Part shown: positions 27,810 through 36,943 of the stretch, one piece after another | How the letters are laid out: each line of letters starts with the position of its first letter | Position numbering within the stretch: the stretch's first letter is position 1 | Source: Achromobacter pestifer | GTDB lineage: Bacteria > Pseudomonadota > Gammaproteobacteria > Burkholderiales > Burkholderiaceae_B | Direction: 5' to 3' | Length of the DNA stretch: 64,000 bases | Assembly: GCF_902859625.1 (NCBI RefSeq) | Contig: NZ_CADIJX010000001.1 | Location: forward strand, 1,364,001-1,428,000 | Notes under the pieces: model-generated | Databases searched by the model: none | What the model was told of the DNA's origin: nothing | Seen by the model: only the letters and a program-made list of their open reading frames with translations | Program-made: the position numbers and the translations under genes

Positions 27810-28319
27810 CTAAGAGGTTTGACGCTGTTTCAGCAGATTCAGCAGTCCGCCGGCCCGCACCATTTCCAACAGGAAGGCGGGCACGGTCTCGCAATGCAAT
27901 GCAGAAGGGGCCGCGCCGTCCGCGCGGCCAATGCGGCCCGCAGCGGGGTCAACGGTGATGCGTTCGCCTTCGGCCAGCGTCTCGGCCTGGGCACAGGTCA
28001 AAAGCAGCAGGCCGACATTGAAGGCGTTGCGGAAATACAGGCCGTTGAACGACGGCGCGATCACCGCGGCCACGCCCAGGCGCACCAGGGCGGCGGCGGC
28101 CTGCTCGCGCGACGAGCCAATGCCGAAATTGGGTCCGGCCACCAGCACATCGCCCGGTTGCACCTGCGCCGCAAAGTCCGGCCGCACCCGTTGCAGGCAA
28201 TGGCGTGCAATCTCGTCGATGCCGAATTTCATGTAGGCGCCGGGCGCGAGCGCGTCGGTGTCGATGTCCGCGCCCACGCGCCAGACACGGTGCGGGGCGG
28301 GTGGGTGTTGATCCGTCAT
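27810..28319 (-). CDS. aconitase-family hydratase small subunit (LeuD-like)
   Basis: A 169-residue swivel-domain subunit like LeuD, DmdB or maleate hydratase small subunit. It begins with VWRVGADIDTDALAPGAYMKFG, keeps the substrate-binding GPNFGIGSSREQAAAAL loop, and has the segment IAPSFNGLYFRNAFNVGLLLL. It overlaps the large-subunit gene by ATGA, as is normal for the two-gene hydratases. True LeuD needs the leucine gene context (leuB, leuC), which is absent; the operon is catabolic. It probably forms the active site over the iron-sulfur cluster of the large subunit. Confidence 0.9.
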   Translation of the reverse strand: MTDQHPPAPHRVWRVGADIDTDALAPGAYMKFGIDEIARHCLQRVRPDFAAQVQPGDVLVAGPNFGIGSSREQAAAALVRLGVAAVIAPSFNGLYFRNAFNVGLLLLTCAQAETLAEGERITVDPAAGRIGRADGAAPSALHCETVPAFLLEMVRAGGLLNLLKQRQTS

Positions 28320-29614
28320 GCCGTGAACTCCCGGGGGTCGGCGATGCGCCCGGCCACCGCCGAGGCCGCCACGGTATAGGGCGACGCCAGATAGACCTGC
28401 GCCGTCTCGGATCCCATGCGGCCTTTGAAATTGCGCGCTGTAGTCGAGATGACGCTGGCGCCATCGGGAATGGACCCGCCATACCCCGCACAGGCGCCGC
28501 AAGAGGTGGGCAGCACGTCCGCGCCGGCCTCGCGCAGCACCTGCATCACGCCTTCCTGGTCCGCCTGTTGCTGGTCCTGCTGGCTGGCGGGCGCCACCAT
28601 CAGGCGCATGCCGGCCGCCAGCCGGCGGCCGCGCAACACGCTGGCCGCCGCGCGCAGGTCCTCCAGCTTGGCGCCCGTGCACGCGCCGATATACGCCACT
28701 TGCACGGGCACGTCGCCATACTGGTCCACGTCGCGCGCGTTGGCCGGGCTATGCGGCGCGGCCACCTGCGGCGCCAGCGTGGACGCATCGAAGTCGTGCC
28801 ATTCGGCGTCGGCGTCCGCATCGCTGTGCCAGCGCGTCAGATCCAGTTCCTGCGTCACGCCCGCGGCGCGCAGATAGGCCTCGGTGGTCTCGTCCGGGGC
28901 GATCAAGCCCACCTGAGAGCCCAGCTCGGCGCTCATATTGGACAAGGTCATGCGTTCCTGCATGGACAGGGCGCGCACGGCCTCGCCACAGAATTCCACC
29001 GCCTGGTAACGCCCGCCGTTCATGCCGTAGCGGCCGATCATGCGCAGCATCATGTCCTTGGCCGTGACGCCGGGCGCCAGCCGTCCGCGCCAGCGCATCA
29101 TCAGTGTCTTGGGCACCTTGACCCAGATCTGGCCGGTGACGGCCACGCCCAGCATTTCCGTGCTGCCGATACCGAACATATACGCGCCGAACGCGCCGCC
29201 GGTGGGCGAATGCGAATCCCCGCCCACGCAGAACATGCCGGGGCGGATATGGCCATGCTGCGGCACGACCACGTGGCAGATGCCCACGGAGTCGTACACA
29301 TTGGGCAGTTGCTGCCCCGCCGCCCAGTCGCGCGCAATGCGCACGATGCGGCGGGATTCGTCATCGGATTCCGGTACATAGTGATCAATGACCAGCACCA
29401 CCTTGGACGGGTCCCACAGCGTGGCGCCCAGCTCTTGCAGCATGGGCTGCAAGCGCCGCGGGCCGCTGGAATCATGGAACATCGCCAGGTCCACCGCACA
29501 GGTGACGATCTCTCCTTCATCGACGGCGGCGCGGCCGCAAGCGGCGGCAATCAGCTTCTGGGCCAGGGTTTGGGGCCGAGGGGATTGATGCAGGACGGGT
29601 TGCTGCGCAGTCAT
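28316..29614 (-). CDS. aconitase-family hydratase large subunit (LeuC-like)
   Basis: A 432-residue iron-sulfur (de)hydratase subunit of the LeuC/homoaconitase/dimethylmaleate hydratase type. The [4Fe-4S] ligands are Cys312 (GACTGAKLEDLRAA), Cys372 and Cys375 (TSCGACAG). The conserved GGDSHSPTGG stretch is at 131-140. The motif after Cys312 (GAKLEDL rather than NSRIEDL) departs from true LeuC, consistent with another substrate. The ATG at 29614 is 2 nt after the livF-type stop, with GGGGAT upstream. Partner is the overlapping LeuD-like gene. Likely reaction: stereospecific hydration of a maleate-like or citraconate-like double bond, or its reversal. Confidence 0.9.
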   Translation of the reverse strand: MTAQQPVLHQSPRPQTLAQKLIAAACGRAAVDEGEIVTCAVDLAMFHDSSGPRRLQPMLQELGATLWDPSKVVLVIDHYVPESDDESRRIVRIARDWAAGQQLPNVYDSVGICHVVVPQHGHIRPGMFCVGGDSHSPTGGAFGAYMFGIGSTEMLGVAVTGQIWVKVPKTLMMRWRGRLAPGVTAKDMMLRMIGRYGMNGGRYQAVEFCGEAVRALSMQERMTLSNMSAELGSQVGLIAPDETTEAYLRAAGVTQELDLTRWHSDADADAEWHDFDASTLAPQVAAPHSPANARDVDQYGDVPVQVAYIGACTGAKLEDLRAAASVLRGRRLAAGMRLMVAPASQQDQQQADQEGVMQVLREAGADVLPTSCGACAGYGGSIPDGASVISTTARNFKGRMGSETAQVYLASPYTVAASAVAGRIADPREFTA

Positions 29615-29616
29615 CG

Positions 29617-30323
<707 letters not shown>

Positions 30324-30327
<4 letters not shown>

Positions 30328-31079
30328 GCCGGCGCCCCTTGCGCAGCCAGCCGCGCCGCCGCGCCATGCCCCAGATAGGCTTCCACCACCGTCGGGTCAC
30401 GGGTGACTTCGCCGGGCGTGCCCGAGGCGATCAGCCGGCCTTGCGCCAGCACCCACACATGTTCTGCCAGGCTCATCACCGCGCGCATCACGTGTTCGAT
30501 CATCAGCACCGTGACGCCATCGTCCACCAGCTTTCTCACCACCGGAATCATCTCGTCGATCTCACTCGGGTTCAGCCCGGCCAGCACCTCGTCCAGCAGC
30601 AAGAGGCGCGGGCGCGTGGCCAGCGCGCGGGCCAGCTCCAGGCGCTTGCGCCCCGCCACCGTCAGGTCGGCCGCGGGCTTGTCCAGCGACGCCTGTAGGT
30701 TGACGCGCGCGGCGATGGCTTCCGCCGCGGCCAGCGCTTCCTGCCGGTCGGCCAGGCGCAAGTGCGCGCCCACCGCGATGTTCTGCCGCACCGTCTGCGC
30801 GCCAAAAGGCTGCACGATCTGGAAGGTGCGGGTCAGGCCCAGCCGCGCCGACTCATGCGGGGCGCGTCCGGTAATGTCCTGCCCGGCAAAATGCACCGAC
30901 CCCGCGCCGGGCTTCAGGAAGCCGGACAGCAAGGCGAACAGCGTGGTCTTGCCTGCGCCGTTGGGGCCGACCAGCGCGGTCAACGAGCCCTGCGGCACGG
31001 CCAGGTTGACGTCTTGCACGGCCTTCAGGCCGCCAAACGAAATGGAAAGATTGCGCGCTTGCAACAGGATCTCAGGCAC
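30324..31079 (-). CDS. ABC importer ATPase, LivG type
   Basis: A 251-residue LivG-type ATPase. Walker A is GPNGAGKTT, the signature region is [16 protein letters not shown] and Walker B is [15 protein letters not shown]. The signature LSGG is degenerate (LTVAG), a common variation in LivG-like proteins of environmental proteobacteria. It overlaps the LivM gene by 8 nt and the LivF gene by 4 nt, consistent with coupled synthesis of all transporter parts. It forms the ATPase heterodimer with the LivF-type subunit on the cytoplasmic face. Confidence 0.93.
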
Positions 31080-32043
31080 GGGCGCGCTCCTTGATGCCGA
31101 ACAGCCGGCCCAGCGATTGGCCGCTGCCGCTGATGCCGCGCGGCAGGAACATCACGATCAGAATCAGCACCACGCCGTAGATCACCATGCTGATGCCCGG
31201 CAGTTCGCCGAACAGGTTGCGCGTCAGGTCGGCCAGCCCGTGCAGCGCGATCGCGCCCAGCACCGGCCCCCACAAGGTGCCCATGCCGCCCACGATGGCG
31301 CCCACCAGCGCCTCGACGGACACGGCCGAACCGAACGCGATGCCCGGGTCGATGTACTGGAACACCTGTACATAGAACGCCCCCGCGGCGCTCATGAAGG
31401 CGGCCGACAAGGCAATGCCGCCCAGCTTCACGCGCAGCGGATTCACTCCGATGGCACGCGCCGCGTCCTCGTTGTCGCGCACCGCTTGCAGGTAGGCGCC
31501 AAAGCGCGAGTGACGCAGCCAGGCCGTGACGGCCAGCGCCAGCACCACGAAAGCCAGCAGCAGATAGATATAGCCCCGGCGCGACGCGAACTGCATGTTC
31601 GCCACCCCTTCTTGCAACGGCACCATCAGCCCCACCCCGCCACCGGTAAACGAGGCCGACAGCGCCAGAATGCGGAACACCTCGGCAAACGCCAGCGTGA
31701 CGAGCGCAAAGTACGAGCCCTTCAGCCCGTAGCGGAACGTCAGCCCGCCCACCGCCATGCCGGCCAGCGCCCCCATTGCAATGGCCATCGGCAATACCAG
31801 CCAGGGGTTGAGGCCCAGGTTCAGCTGGCCCAGCGCCTGCGCATACGCGCCCACGCCAAAGAACAGCGCGTGGCCGAAAGACAGCTGGCCCCCGTAGCCG
31901 CCCAGAATGTTCCAGGCCTGCGACAGCAAGGCCGCGTACAAGGACATCATCACGAACGTCAGCAAGACGCCCGACTGGGCGAACGCCGCCACGGCGGCCA
32001 GCGCCACCCCAAAAAGCGCGATTGCGCAAAGATCCCGGTTCAT
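31072..32043 (-). CDS. ABC importer permease, LivM type
   Basis: A 323-residue LivM-type permease with about ten hydrophobic segments. The hallmark GGYGGQLSFGHALFFGVGAYAQ is near residues 48-69 and the helix pair SAAFMSAAGAFYVQVFQYIDPG lies in the C-terminal half. The ATG at 32043 follows the livH-type stop with a single nucleotide between. The longer open frame upstream lies inside the LivH gene and is not used. It pairs with LivH to make the membrane channel of the large operon's importer. Confidence 0.93.
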   Translation of the reverse strand: MNRDLCAIALFGVALAAVAAFAQSGVLLTFVMMSLYAALLSQAWNILGGYGGQLSFGHALFFGVGAYAQALGQLNLGLNPWLVLPMAIAMGALAGMAVGGLTFRYGLKGSYFALVTLAFAEVFRILALSASFTGGGVGLMVPLQEGVANMQFASRRGYIYLLLAFVVLALAVTAWLRHSRFGAYLQAVRDNEDAARAIGVNPLRVKLGGIALSAAFMSAAGAFYVQVFQYIDPGIAFGSAVSVEALVGAIVGGMGTLWGPVLGAIALHGLADLTRNLFGELPGISMVIYGVVLILIVMFLPRGISGSGQSLGRLFGIKERARA

Positions 32044-32044
32044 G

Positions 32045-32917
32045 TCAGCCCCTGGCCCCGAACAGCCCCTGCGGGCGAAACAGCAGCACCGCGATGAAGA
32101 TCGCGAAGATACCCATCTGGCCCAGCGAGTCGCCCAGGAACAGGCCCCCAATGGACTCAACCACGCCGATCAGCAAACCGCCCACCAACGCGCCCACGAA
32201 ACTGCCCATGCCGCCCAGCACCACGATGGTGAAGGCCACCAGCACGAAGCCGCTGCCCACCTGCGGGTTGACGTAGTAGGCGGGCAGCAGGAAGCAGGCG
32301 GCCGCGCCCAGGCAGGCCATGCCGATGCCGAACGACAAGGCATAGACCTTTTCAACGTCTATGCCCATCAGCTTGGCGCCCTGCTTTTCACGCGCCACGG
32401 CGCGGATCGCCCGGCCCAGGTCGGTGCTGCGGATGATCCAGAACAACACCGCCGCCACCGCCAGCGCCCCGCAAAAGGCGATGACCTTGGGCAGCGCGAT
32501 CATGGCCGGCCCGATCTCCACCGTGGACAGCGTGTAGGCCGTGTCGATGCTGCGCGTGTCCGACTTGAACCACACCAGCGCCAGGTTCTCCAGCACGATG
32601 GCCAGGCCCAGCGTGACCAGCAGGATGTTCTCGTCCTTGCCATGGCTGGCGCGATTGATCACAAAGCGCTGCAAGGCATAGCCCAGCGCGAACATGCCGG
32701 CCATGACCAGCGGCAAGGCGGCGTAAGGGTCGATCCCCAGCCGCTCCTTCAGCAGATAGACGGCGTACAGGGCCACCATCAGCGCTGCGCCGTGGGCGAA
32801 GTTAATGATGTGCAGCACCCCGTAGATCAGGGTCAGCCCCAGGGCGATCAGCGCGTACACCGCGCCGGTCGTCAGGCCATTGAGCACCGATGAAAAAAGG
32901 ATGGCGGGATCCAGCAT
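32045..32917 (-). CDS. ABC importer permease, LivH type
   Basis: A 290-residue LivH-type permease. The N-terminal pair of helices contains IALGLTLIYGVLHIINFAHG, the family signature, and later comes LSFGIGMACLGAAACFLLPAYY. It starts 7 nt downstream of the binding-protein stop. Together with LivM it forms the translocation path. Nothing in the sequence identifies the ligand; the operon context (HyuAB, LeuCD-like hydratase, lyase) suggests a cyclic imide or amide, or a substituted diacid. Confidence 0.93.
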   Translation of the reverse strand: MLDPAILFSSVLNGLTTGAVYALIALGLTLIYGVLHIINFAHGAALMVALYAVYLLKERLGIDPYAALPLVMAGMFALGYALQRFVINRASHGKDENILLVTLGLAIVLENLALVWFKSDTRSIDTAYTLSTVEIGPAMIALPKVIAFCGALAVAAVLFWIIRSTDLGRAIRAVAREKQGAKLMGIDVEKVYALSFGIGMACLGAAACFLLPAYYVNPQVGSGFVLVAFTIVVLGGMGSFVGALVGGLLIGVVESIGGLFLGDSLGQMGIFAIFIAVLLFRPQGLFGARG

Positions 32918-32924
32918 GCTTGCG

Positions 32925-34130
32925 TCAGGCCTTCAACGGGAAAACGGCGTCGGCCTGGCGGTAGTCTGCCGGGATGATCACCTTGATGTCGCCGCCGATC
33001 ACCTGCGTCAGGAGCGGCTGCGCGCCCGTGTTCTGGCCGTTGACGAACTTGGTCGGGCCATAGGGCATCAGATTGTCCTGGAAGGTGCTGGCGGCCAGCG
33101 CCTCGATGATGGCGGCGCGGTCTGCGGACTTGGCGCGTTCGATGGCGTCGGCCAGCAGTTGCACCGACACATAGGTCATGAAGACTTCATAGCTGAAGTA
33201 CGCGCCCTTCTCCTCGACCCGCGCGCGCAGCGGCGCCACGCGCGCATCCTTGGGATTGAACCAGTGGTTGCAGTCGATGATGCCGTTGGCGATGTCGGGA
33301 AATTCCTTCAGGAACTTATAGCTGGACGCCGCGCCCCCCAGCACCGAATAAATGGCCTTGGGCTGCACCTTCTGCTGCTTCATGGCGCGCAGCAACAGCG
33401 CGTATTCGTTGTAGTAGTTGGCGGGAATGACGATGTCCGGGTTCATCGACTTCATGCGCAGCACGATGTTGTTGAAGTCGCGCGTGGGGTTGGGGTGCTT
33501 CACCACGCTCATCACCTCGAAGCCGTGCTCGGGCAGCGCCTTGGACAACAGCGCCGCGGTGCCGGTGCCGAACAGCGAATCCTCGTGCACGATCATCACG
33601 GTCTTGGCGGGTTTGCCTGCGGCGTCGTTCAAGGCGGCCAGGTCGGTGATGGCGCGTTCGCTACAGGCGCGGTAGCCGGGGCCGAAGCGGAAGGTGTTCT
33701 TCAGGCCACGTTCGACGATCTGATCCGCCACGCCCACGTCCACCACATGCGGCAGGTTGTACTTGGCGGCGGTCTGCGTCGTGGCCAGGCAGATGGCGGA
33801 CGCATACGCGCCGACGATGGCCGACACCCCCGCCTCGTTCATCTTTTCCACTTCCGCCGAACCGGCCTCGGGCCGCGATTGCGCGTCGCCCAGCACGGCC
33901 GCCAGCGGCGCACCGCCCAGCGATTTGATGCCGCCCGCCTTGTTGATGTCTTCAATCGCCAGCAAGGCGCCCAGCCGGCACTGCTGGCCCGAATACGCCA
34001 GCGCGCCCGTCACCGGGTGCAGCACGCCGATCTTCACGGGCGTGGCGCCCTGCGCGCGCGTCACCCAGGGCGCGGAGACCAGGGCCGCGGCAGCGGCGGA
34101 TTGATAGAGAAAAGTGCGGCGCGAATTCAT
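32925..34130 (-). CDS. periplasmic binding protein with twin-arginine-like signal
   Basis: A 401-residue type I binding protein for the LivHMGF-type importer. The signal NSRRTFLYQSAAAAALV has two Arg followed by Thr and Phe, like a Tat signal (SRRxFL), and cleavage is likely after TRAQG or nearby. The mature start TPVKIGVLHPVTGALAYSGQQ is typical of Peripla_BP_6 proteins. Tat export would imply folding in the cytoplasm, unusual but known in this family. The gene begins 18 nt after the gntR stop and is the second gene of the operon. Ligand unknown. Confidence 0.91.
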   Translation of the reverse strand: MNSRRTFLYQSAAAAALVSAPWVTRAQGATPVKIGVLHPVTGALAYSGQQCRLGALLAIEDINKAGGIKSLGGAPLAAVLGDAQSRPEAGSAEVEKMNEAGVSAIVGAYASAICLATTQTAAKYNLPHVVDVGVADQIVERGLKNTFRFGPGYRACSERAITDLAALNDAAGKPAKTVMIVHEDSLFGTGTAALLSKALPEHGFEVMSVVKHPNPTRDFNNIVLRMKSMNPDIVIPANYYNEYALLLRAMKQQKVQPKAIYSVLGGAASSYKFLKEFPDIANGIIDCNHWFNPKDARVAPLRARVEEKGAYFSYEVFMTYVSVQLLADAIERAKSADRAAIIEALAASTFQDNLMPYGPTKFVNGQNTGAQPLLTQVIGGDIKVIIPADYRQADAVFPLKA

Positions 34131-34148
34131 GGGAGATCTCCGAAGGGT

Positions 34149-34946
34149 TCAATGAAATTGGGCCGACAGCTCTTCGCTGACCCAGACCTTGGCGTCAATG
34201 CTGCCGACGCGCGACAGCTGCAATTGGTATTGATAGCGATCGGGCCGGTACAGACCCTGCAAGAGTTGGACCGGGCGGTCGTTCACGTCGCGCACGACGC
34301 GGGTGACGGCCAGCAACGCAGACCCCACCGACACATCCAGATGGCGCGCGACCTGCGCATCGGCCAGACGCGCGGAAATGGTCTGGGTGGCGCCGCCGAA
34401 TTCCACGCCGGCCGCCTCCAGCAGCATCAGCAAGGGTTCGCGTTCCAGATCTTCGCGGGTGAAATCGGCCACCGCCTGCGGCACATACGTCGTGATGTGG
34501 GACAGCGGCCCGGCCTCGGTGCTGCGCACACGCAGGCTTTTGTGGACCGGCGTGCCGGGCGGAATGCGCAAGGACTCGGCCACGGTGGCGGGCGCGAACA
34601 CCAGCGTGCTGTCCAGCACCTGCACCGAGGTGCGCAGCCCCATGTTGACGATGTTTTCCAGCAGCCCGGTCAGATGCGCCTTCTGCGGCGCGTTGACCGC
34701 GGGCGCGGTCTGGGCGCTGGATGCGCCGCGCAGGGGCCACGTTCCCAGGCCGGGACGCCGCGACACCAGCCCGTCGGCCACCAGCATTTCCATCGCCTTG
34801 CGGATGGTGATGCGGGCCACGTCGAACTGATCGGCCAGCGCGTGCTCGCCCGGCACGCCGTCCTGATCAAATCGCCCTTCCTGCAACTGCTCGCGCAGCA
34901 CAAGGTAGATCTGGTGGTACTTCGGCAGAGGTAGTGAGGTTCCCAT
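34149..34946 (-). CDS. GntR/HutC-family repressor of the large operon
   Basis: A 265-residue GntR-type regulator. The N-terminal winged helix (about 10-75) reads VPGEHALADQFDVARITIRKAMEMLVADGLV. It is followed by a UTRA effector domain (about 100-260), typical of HutC/FarR-type repressors that bind small catabolic ligands. It is the first gene of the 13-gene operon, so it controls its own operon; the ligand is probably the substrate or an intermediate. No Shine-Dalgarno sequence precedes the ATG. A promoter -10 ends only 7 nt upstream, suggesting a leaderless transcript. Confidence 0.92.
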   Translation of the reverse strand: MGTSLPLPKYHQIYLVLREQLQEGRFDQDGVPGEHALADQFDVARITIRKAMEMLVADGLVSRRPGLGTWPLRGASSAQTAPAVNAPQKAHLTGLLENIVNMGLRTSVQVLDSTLVFAPATVAESLRIPPGTPVHKSLRVRSTEAGPLSHITTYVPQAVADFTREDLEREPLLMLLEAAGVEFGGATQTISARLADAQVARHLDVSVGSALLAVTRVVRDVNDRPVQLLQGLYRPDRYQYQLQLSRVGSIDAKVWVSEELSAQFH

Positions 34947-34955
34947 GGCGGGAAC
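34939..34955. promoter_or_regulatory. GTTCCC-N5-GGGAAC dyad over the gntR start
   Basis: A perfect 6-bp inverted repeat with a 5-bp centre overlaps the gntR ATG (34946-34944) and abuts the -10. It shares the GGAAC half-site with the dyad upstream of the promoter, although in the opposite arrangement. Bound regulator here would block RNA polymerase. Confidence 0.5.
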
Positions 34956-34982
34956 TCTAGGGGTGTCCTAATGTACCGTCAA
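34954..34982 (-). promoter_or_regulatory. sigma-70-like promoter giving a leaderless gntR mRNA
   Basis: On the minus strand TTGACG (34982-34977), a 17-bp spacer and TAGAGT (34959-34954) are followed after 7 nt by the gntR ATG. The start of transcription would fall at or next to the A of the ATG, which fits the lack of a ribosome-binding site. Confidence 0.65.
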
Positions 34983-35012
34983 TGGAACAAATACCCTTGC
35001 GGGTTGTTCCAT
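34982..35012. promoter_or_regulatory. ATGGAACAA-N13-TTGTTCCAT dyad upstream of the gntR promoter
   Basis: Perfect 9-bp arms at 34982-34990 and 35004-35012 are spaced 22 bp centre to centre, two helical turns. It overlaps the -35 by one base. It is a candidate GntR-family operator or an activator site. Confidence 0.6.
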
Positions 35013-35099
35013 CGGGAAAACACCGACCCGCTTTCCAATGACAATCTGTCACGTTCGCGTGCAAATCAGCATCATTTGAGGCGATATCATCGCTCCCCT

Positions 35100-35753
35100 A
35101 TGCGCACACATTCCTGCATGACCCAAGTCTGGTTCGCCCTTTGGTTGCGGCGCTTTTGGCTGCTTGCGGCAACGGCCGCGATCGCTCTGCATGCGGGCGC
35201 CAGCCATGCGCAGGCGTTCGACCGCCAGTTGGAAAACCAGCGCTATCAGCAATGGCTTGCAGACTTCCGCCAGGACTTCCAGCGCCTGCGCCAATCGCCG
35301 GACCCCGCCCAAGCCGATGTGAACAGCGTGTTCGCCAACACCTTGGTGCCGAACTCGCGGGCCACGCAGCTGGTAAGGGAACTGGCCAAGGCGCCGGGCG
35401 GCAGCACTCACGGTGAAATCCACTTCGTGGGCATCGCGCGCGTGTTCATGGCCGCGCTGGCCGACTCGGTCGTGGCAGGCGACGGCGGCATCTTTCCCGA
35501 AACCCACGCCACCTATCAGGCGCAGGACTTGCGCGTGCGCTACATGCATGTAGACGGCGGCGGGCGCCTGGAACGCTATTTCAACAACCCCGACCATTTC
35601 AAACCCTATCGGCTGCCCGAAGCCGGTCAGTCCGTGCGCGAGGCCTACCCCTTCCTGCTGTTCGAAGACACGCAAGGCAAGTTGCGCCTGGGCGGCATCT
35701 CGAAGGAATTCTGGGACTTGGTCAAATTCATGGACGCGCTGCAATATGCGTAA
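35100..35753 (+). CDS. unknown secreted protein
   Basis: A 217-residue protein that I do not recognise. A membrane-targeting signal is clear (basic LRRF, hydrophobic WLLAATAAIALHAGA, likely cut after SHA or QA). The mature part starts FDRQLENQRYQQWLADFRQDFQRL, is amphipathic and Gln/Arg-rich, and continues with a mixed alpha/beta-like region without Cys. Either ATG at 35100 or 35118 could be the start; neither has a good ribosome site. It overlaps the next gene by 8 nt, so the two are probably translated together and act together in the periplasm. It is divergent from the gntR operon. Confidence 0.75.
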   Translation: MRTHSCMTQVWFALWLRRFWLLAATAAIALHAGASHAQAFDRQLENQRYQQWLADFRQDFQRLRQSPDPAQADVNSVFANTLVPNSRATQLVRELAKAPGGSTHGEIHFVGIARVFMAALADSVVAGDGGIFPETHATYQAQDLRVRYMHVDGGGRLERYFNNPDHFKPYRLPEAGQSVREAYPFLLFEDTQGKLRLGGISKEFWDLVKFMDALQYA

Positions 35754-36897
35754 GCGGCTGATGTTCCCGCCCCGCCCTCTGCTGACCGCCGCGGCCATGA
35801 CGCTGAGCCTGGCGGCCGCCGCGCCCGCACTGGCGGACTGCGGCCCCGCGCCCCTGGATTTCGGCGCCGCCCCCACGCTGCCCGCGATGCCCGTGTCCGT
35901 AGCGCTGGACGGCGAACGCGTGCTGCTGGGCAAGCAAGGCGAGCGGATCGCCCTGCAACGCAAGCTGGTCTGGGCCGATAAAGCCGGCGACCTGAGCCCG
36001 CGCACGTGGGCCGACAAGGTGGACTGGTCGGCCTATGCCACCCCGGCCAAGGCCAGCAAGCCCGCGCCCACGCGCCTGTACTTCAGTCCTGAAGGCCAGC
36101 TGTGCCGGATGGAGCAGTATCTGTCTATCCGGGGCCAATCGGTGCTGGTGGGCGGCTACACGCTGGACTACGACGCCGGCGGCGCGCTGGCGGGCTACAC
36201 GGAATTCACCGAGGCCTCGGACGCTGCGGCGCAACCCTATCGGGTATCTCGCCGCGCCTGCCTGCAACGCGATGCGCAAGGCTTGCTGACCACCTTCATC
36301 GACGACGGCTGCGACGATCCCAAAGGCCCCGGCGCCAGCCGGCATTACGTGCGCAACGCGCAGGGCCAATTGTTGCGGGTGATCGACACCCTGTCGCCCG
36401 GCGCACCGCAGGCCGTCCAGACTTACAACGCCCTGGGTGAACCGGGGCCGCGCTATGTCAGCCAGCCCTCCAATTACGTCACGGCGGGCGACAGCCGGGC
36501 GCCCTATGCCTATGCCGCGCCCACGCAGCACATTGATCGCGTGTACCCGCGCCTGCGCGAGGACCTGGCGGCCTTGCCCAGCGAAATTCCCGGCATCGAA
36601 TGGCGCATCGTGCGCATTGCCGATGAGGTGCCGATGAATGACCGTGACGATCAATCGTCCTGGGATCCCAACGTGCAGACCGTGCTGGCCCAGGGCGAGA
36701 CCGATGCGCAAAGCATGGCACGACTGACGCCCGCCGCCCAGGATGCCGTGTGGCAAGCCATGCAGGCGCACCCGGGGCGGATCCTGTTCTACTTCGATCC
36801 GATGGGGCGCGTGCTGCTCACGTCCGCCATCACGCCGGCGCAGTGGGAAGCGTGTGGCGATCCCACCAACCTGGCGCCGGATGCCTGCGGCAAATAG
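35746..36897 (+). CDS. unknown secreted protein
   Basis: A 383-residue exported protein without a recognised domain. It has a Sec signal (KRLMFPPRPLLTAAAMTLSLAAAAPALA, cut before DCGP). Mature Cys residues are few and paired (CGPAP, CRMEQ, RRACLQ, DGCDDP, EACGD, PDACG), suggesting disulfides. The middle has repeated short motifs of strand-rich type (LYFSPEGQLCRMEQYL; YTLDYDAGGALAGYTEFTE; RNAQGQLLRVIDTLSPG) reminiscent of YD/RHS-like beta repeats, but I cannot claim that family. It starts 8 nt before the end of the preceding secreted-protein gene. Function unknown. Confidence 0.78.
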   Translation: MRKRLMFPPRPLLTAAAMTLSLAAAAPALADCGPAPLDFGAAPTLPAMPVSVALDGERVLLGKQGERIALQRKLVWADKAGDLSPRTWADKVDWSAYATPAKASKPAPTRLYFSPEGQLCRMEQYLSIRGQSVLVGGYTLDYDAGGALAGYTEFTEASDAAAQPYRVSRRACLQRDAQGLLTTFIDDGCDDPKGPGASRHYVRNAQGQLLRVIDTLSPGAPQAVQTYNALGEPGPRYVSQPSNYVTAGDSRAPYAYAAPTQHIDRVYPRLREDLAALPSEIPGIEWRIVRIADEVPMNDRDDQSSWDPNVQTVLAQGETDAQSMARLTPAAQDAVWQAMQAHPGRILFYFDPMGRVLLTSAITPAQWEACGDPTNLAPDACGK

Positions 36898-36943
36898 GCG
36901 CCTGCATCCGTCTGCCTGCATGCGTCATGCCTGCGCGCCAACG

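Noticed and set aside
27810..29614. Leucine biosynthesis leuCD
   Set aside because: No leuA or leuB nearby, the motif after the first cluster Cys differs from LeuC, and the neighbours are transport and catabolic genes.
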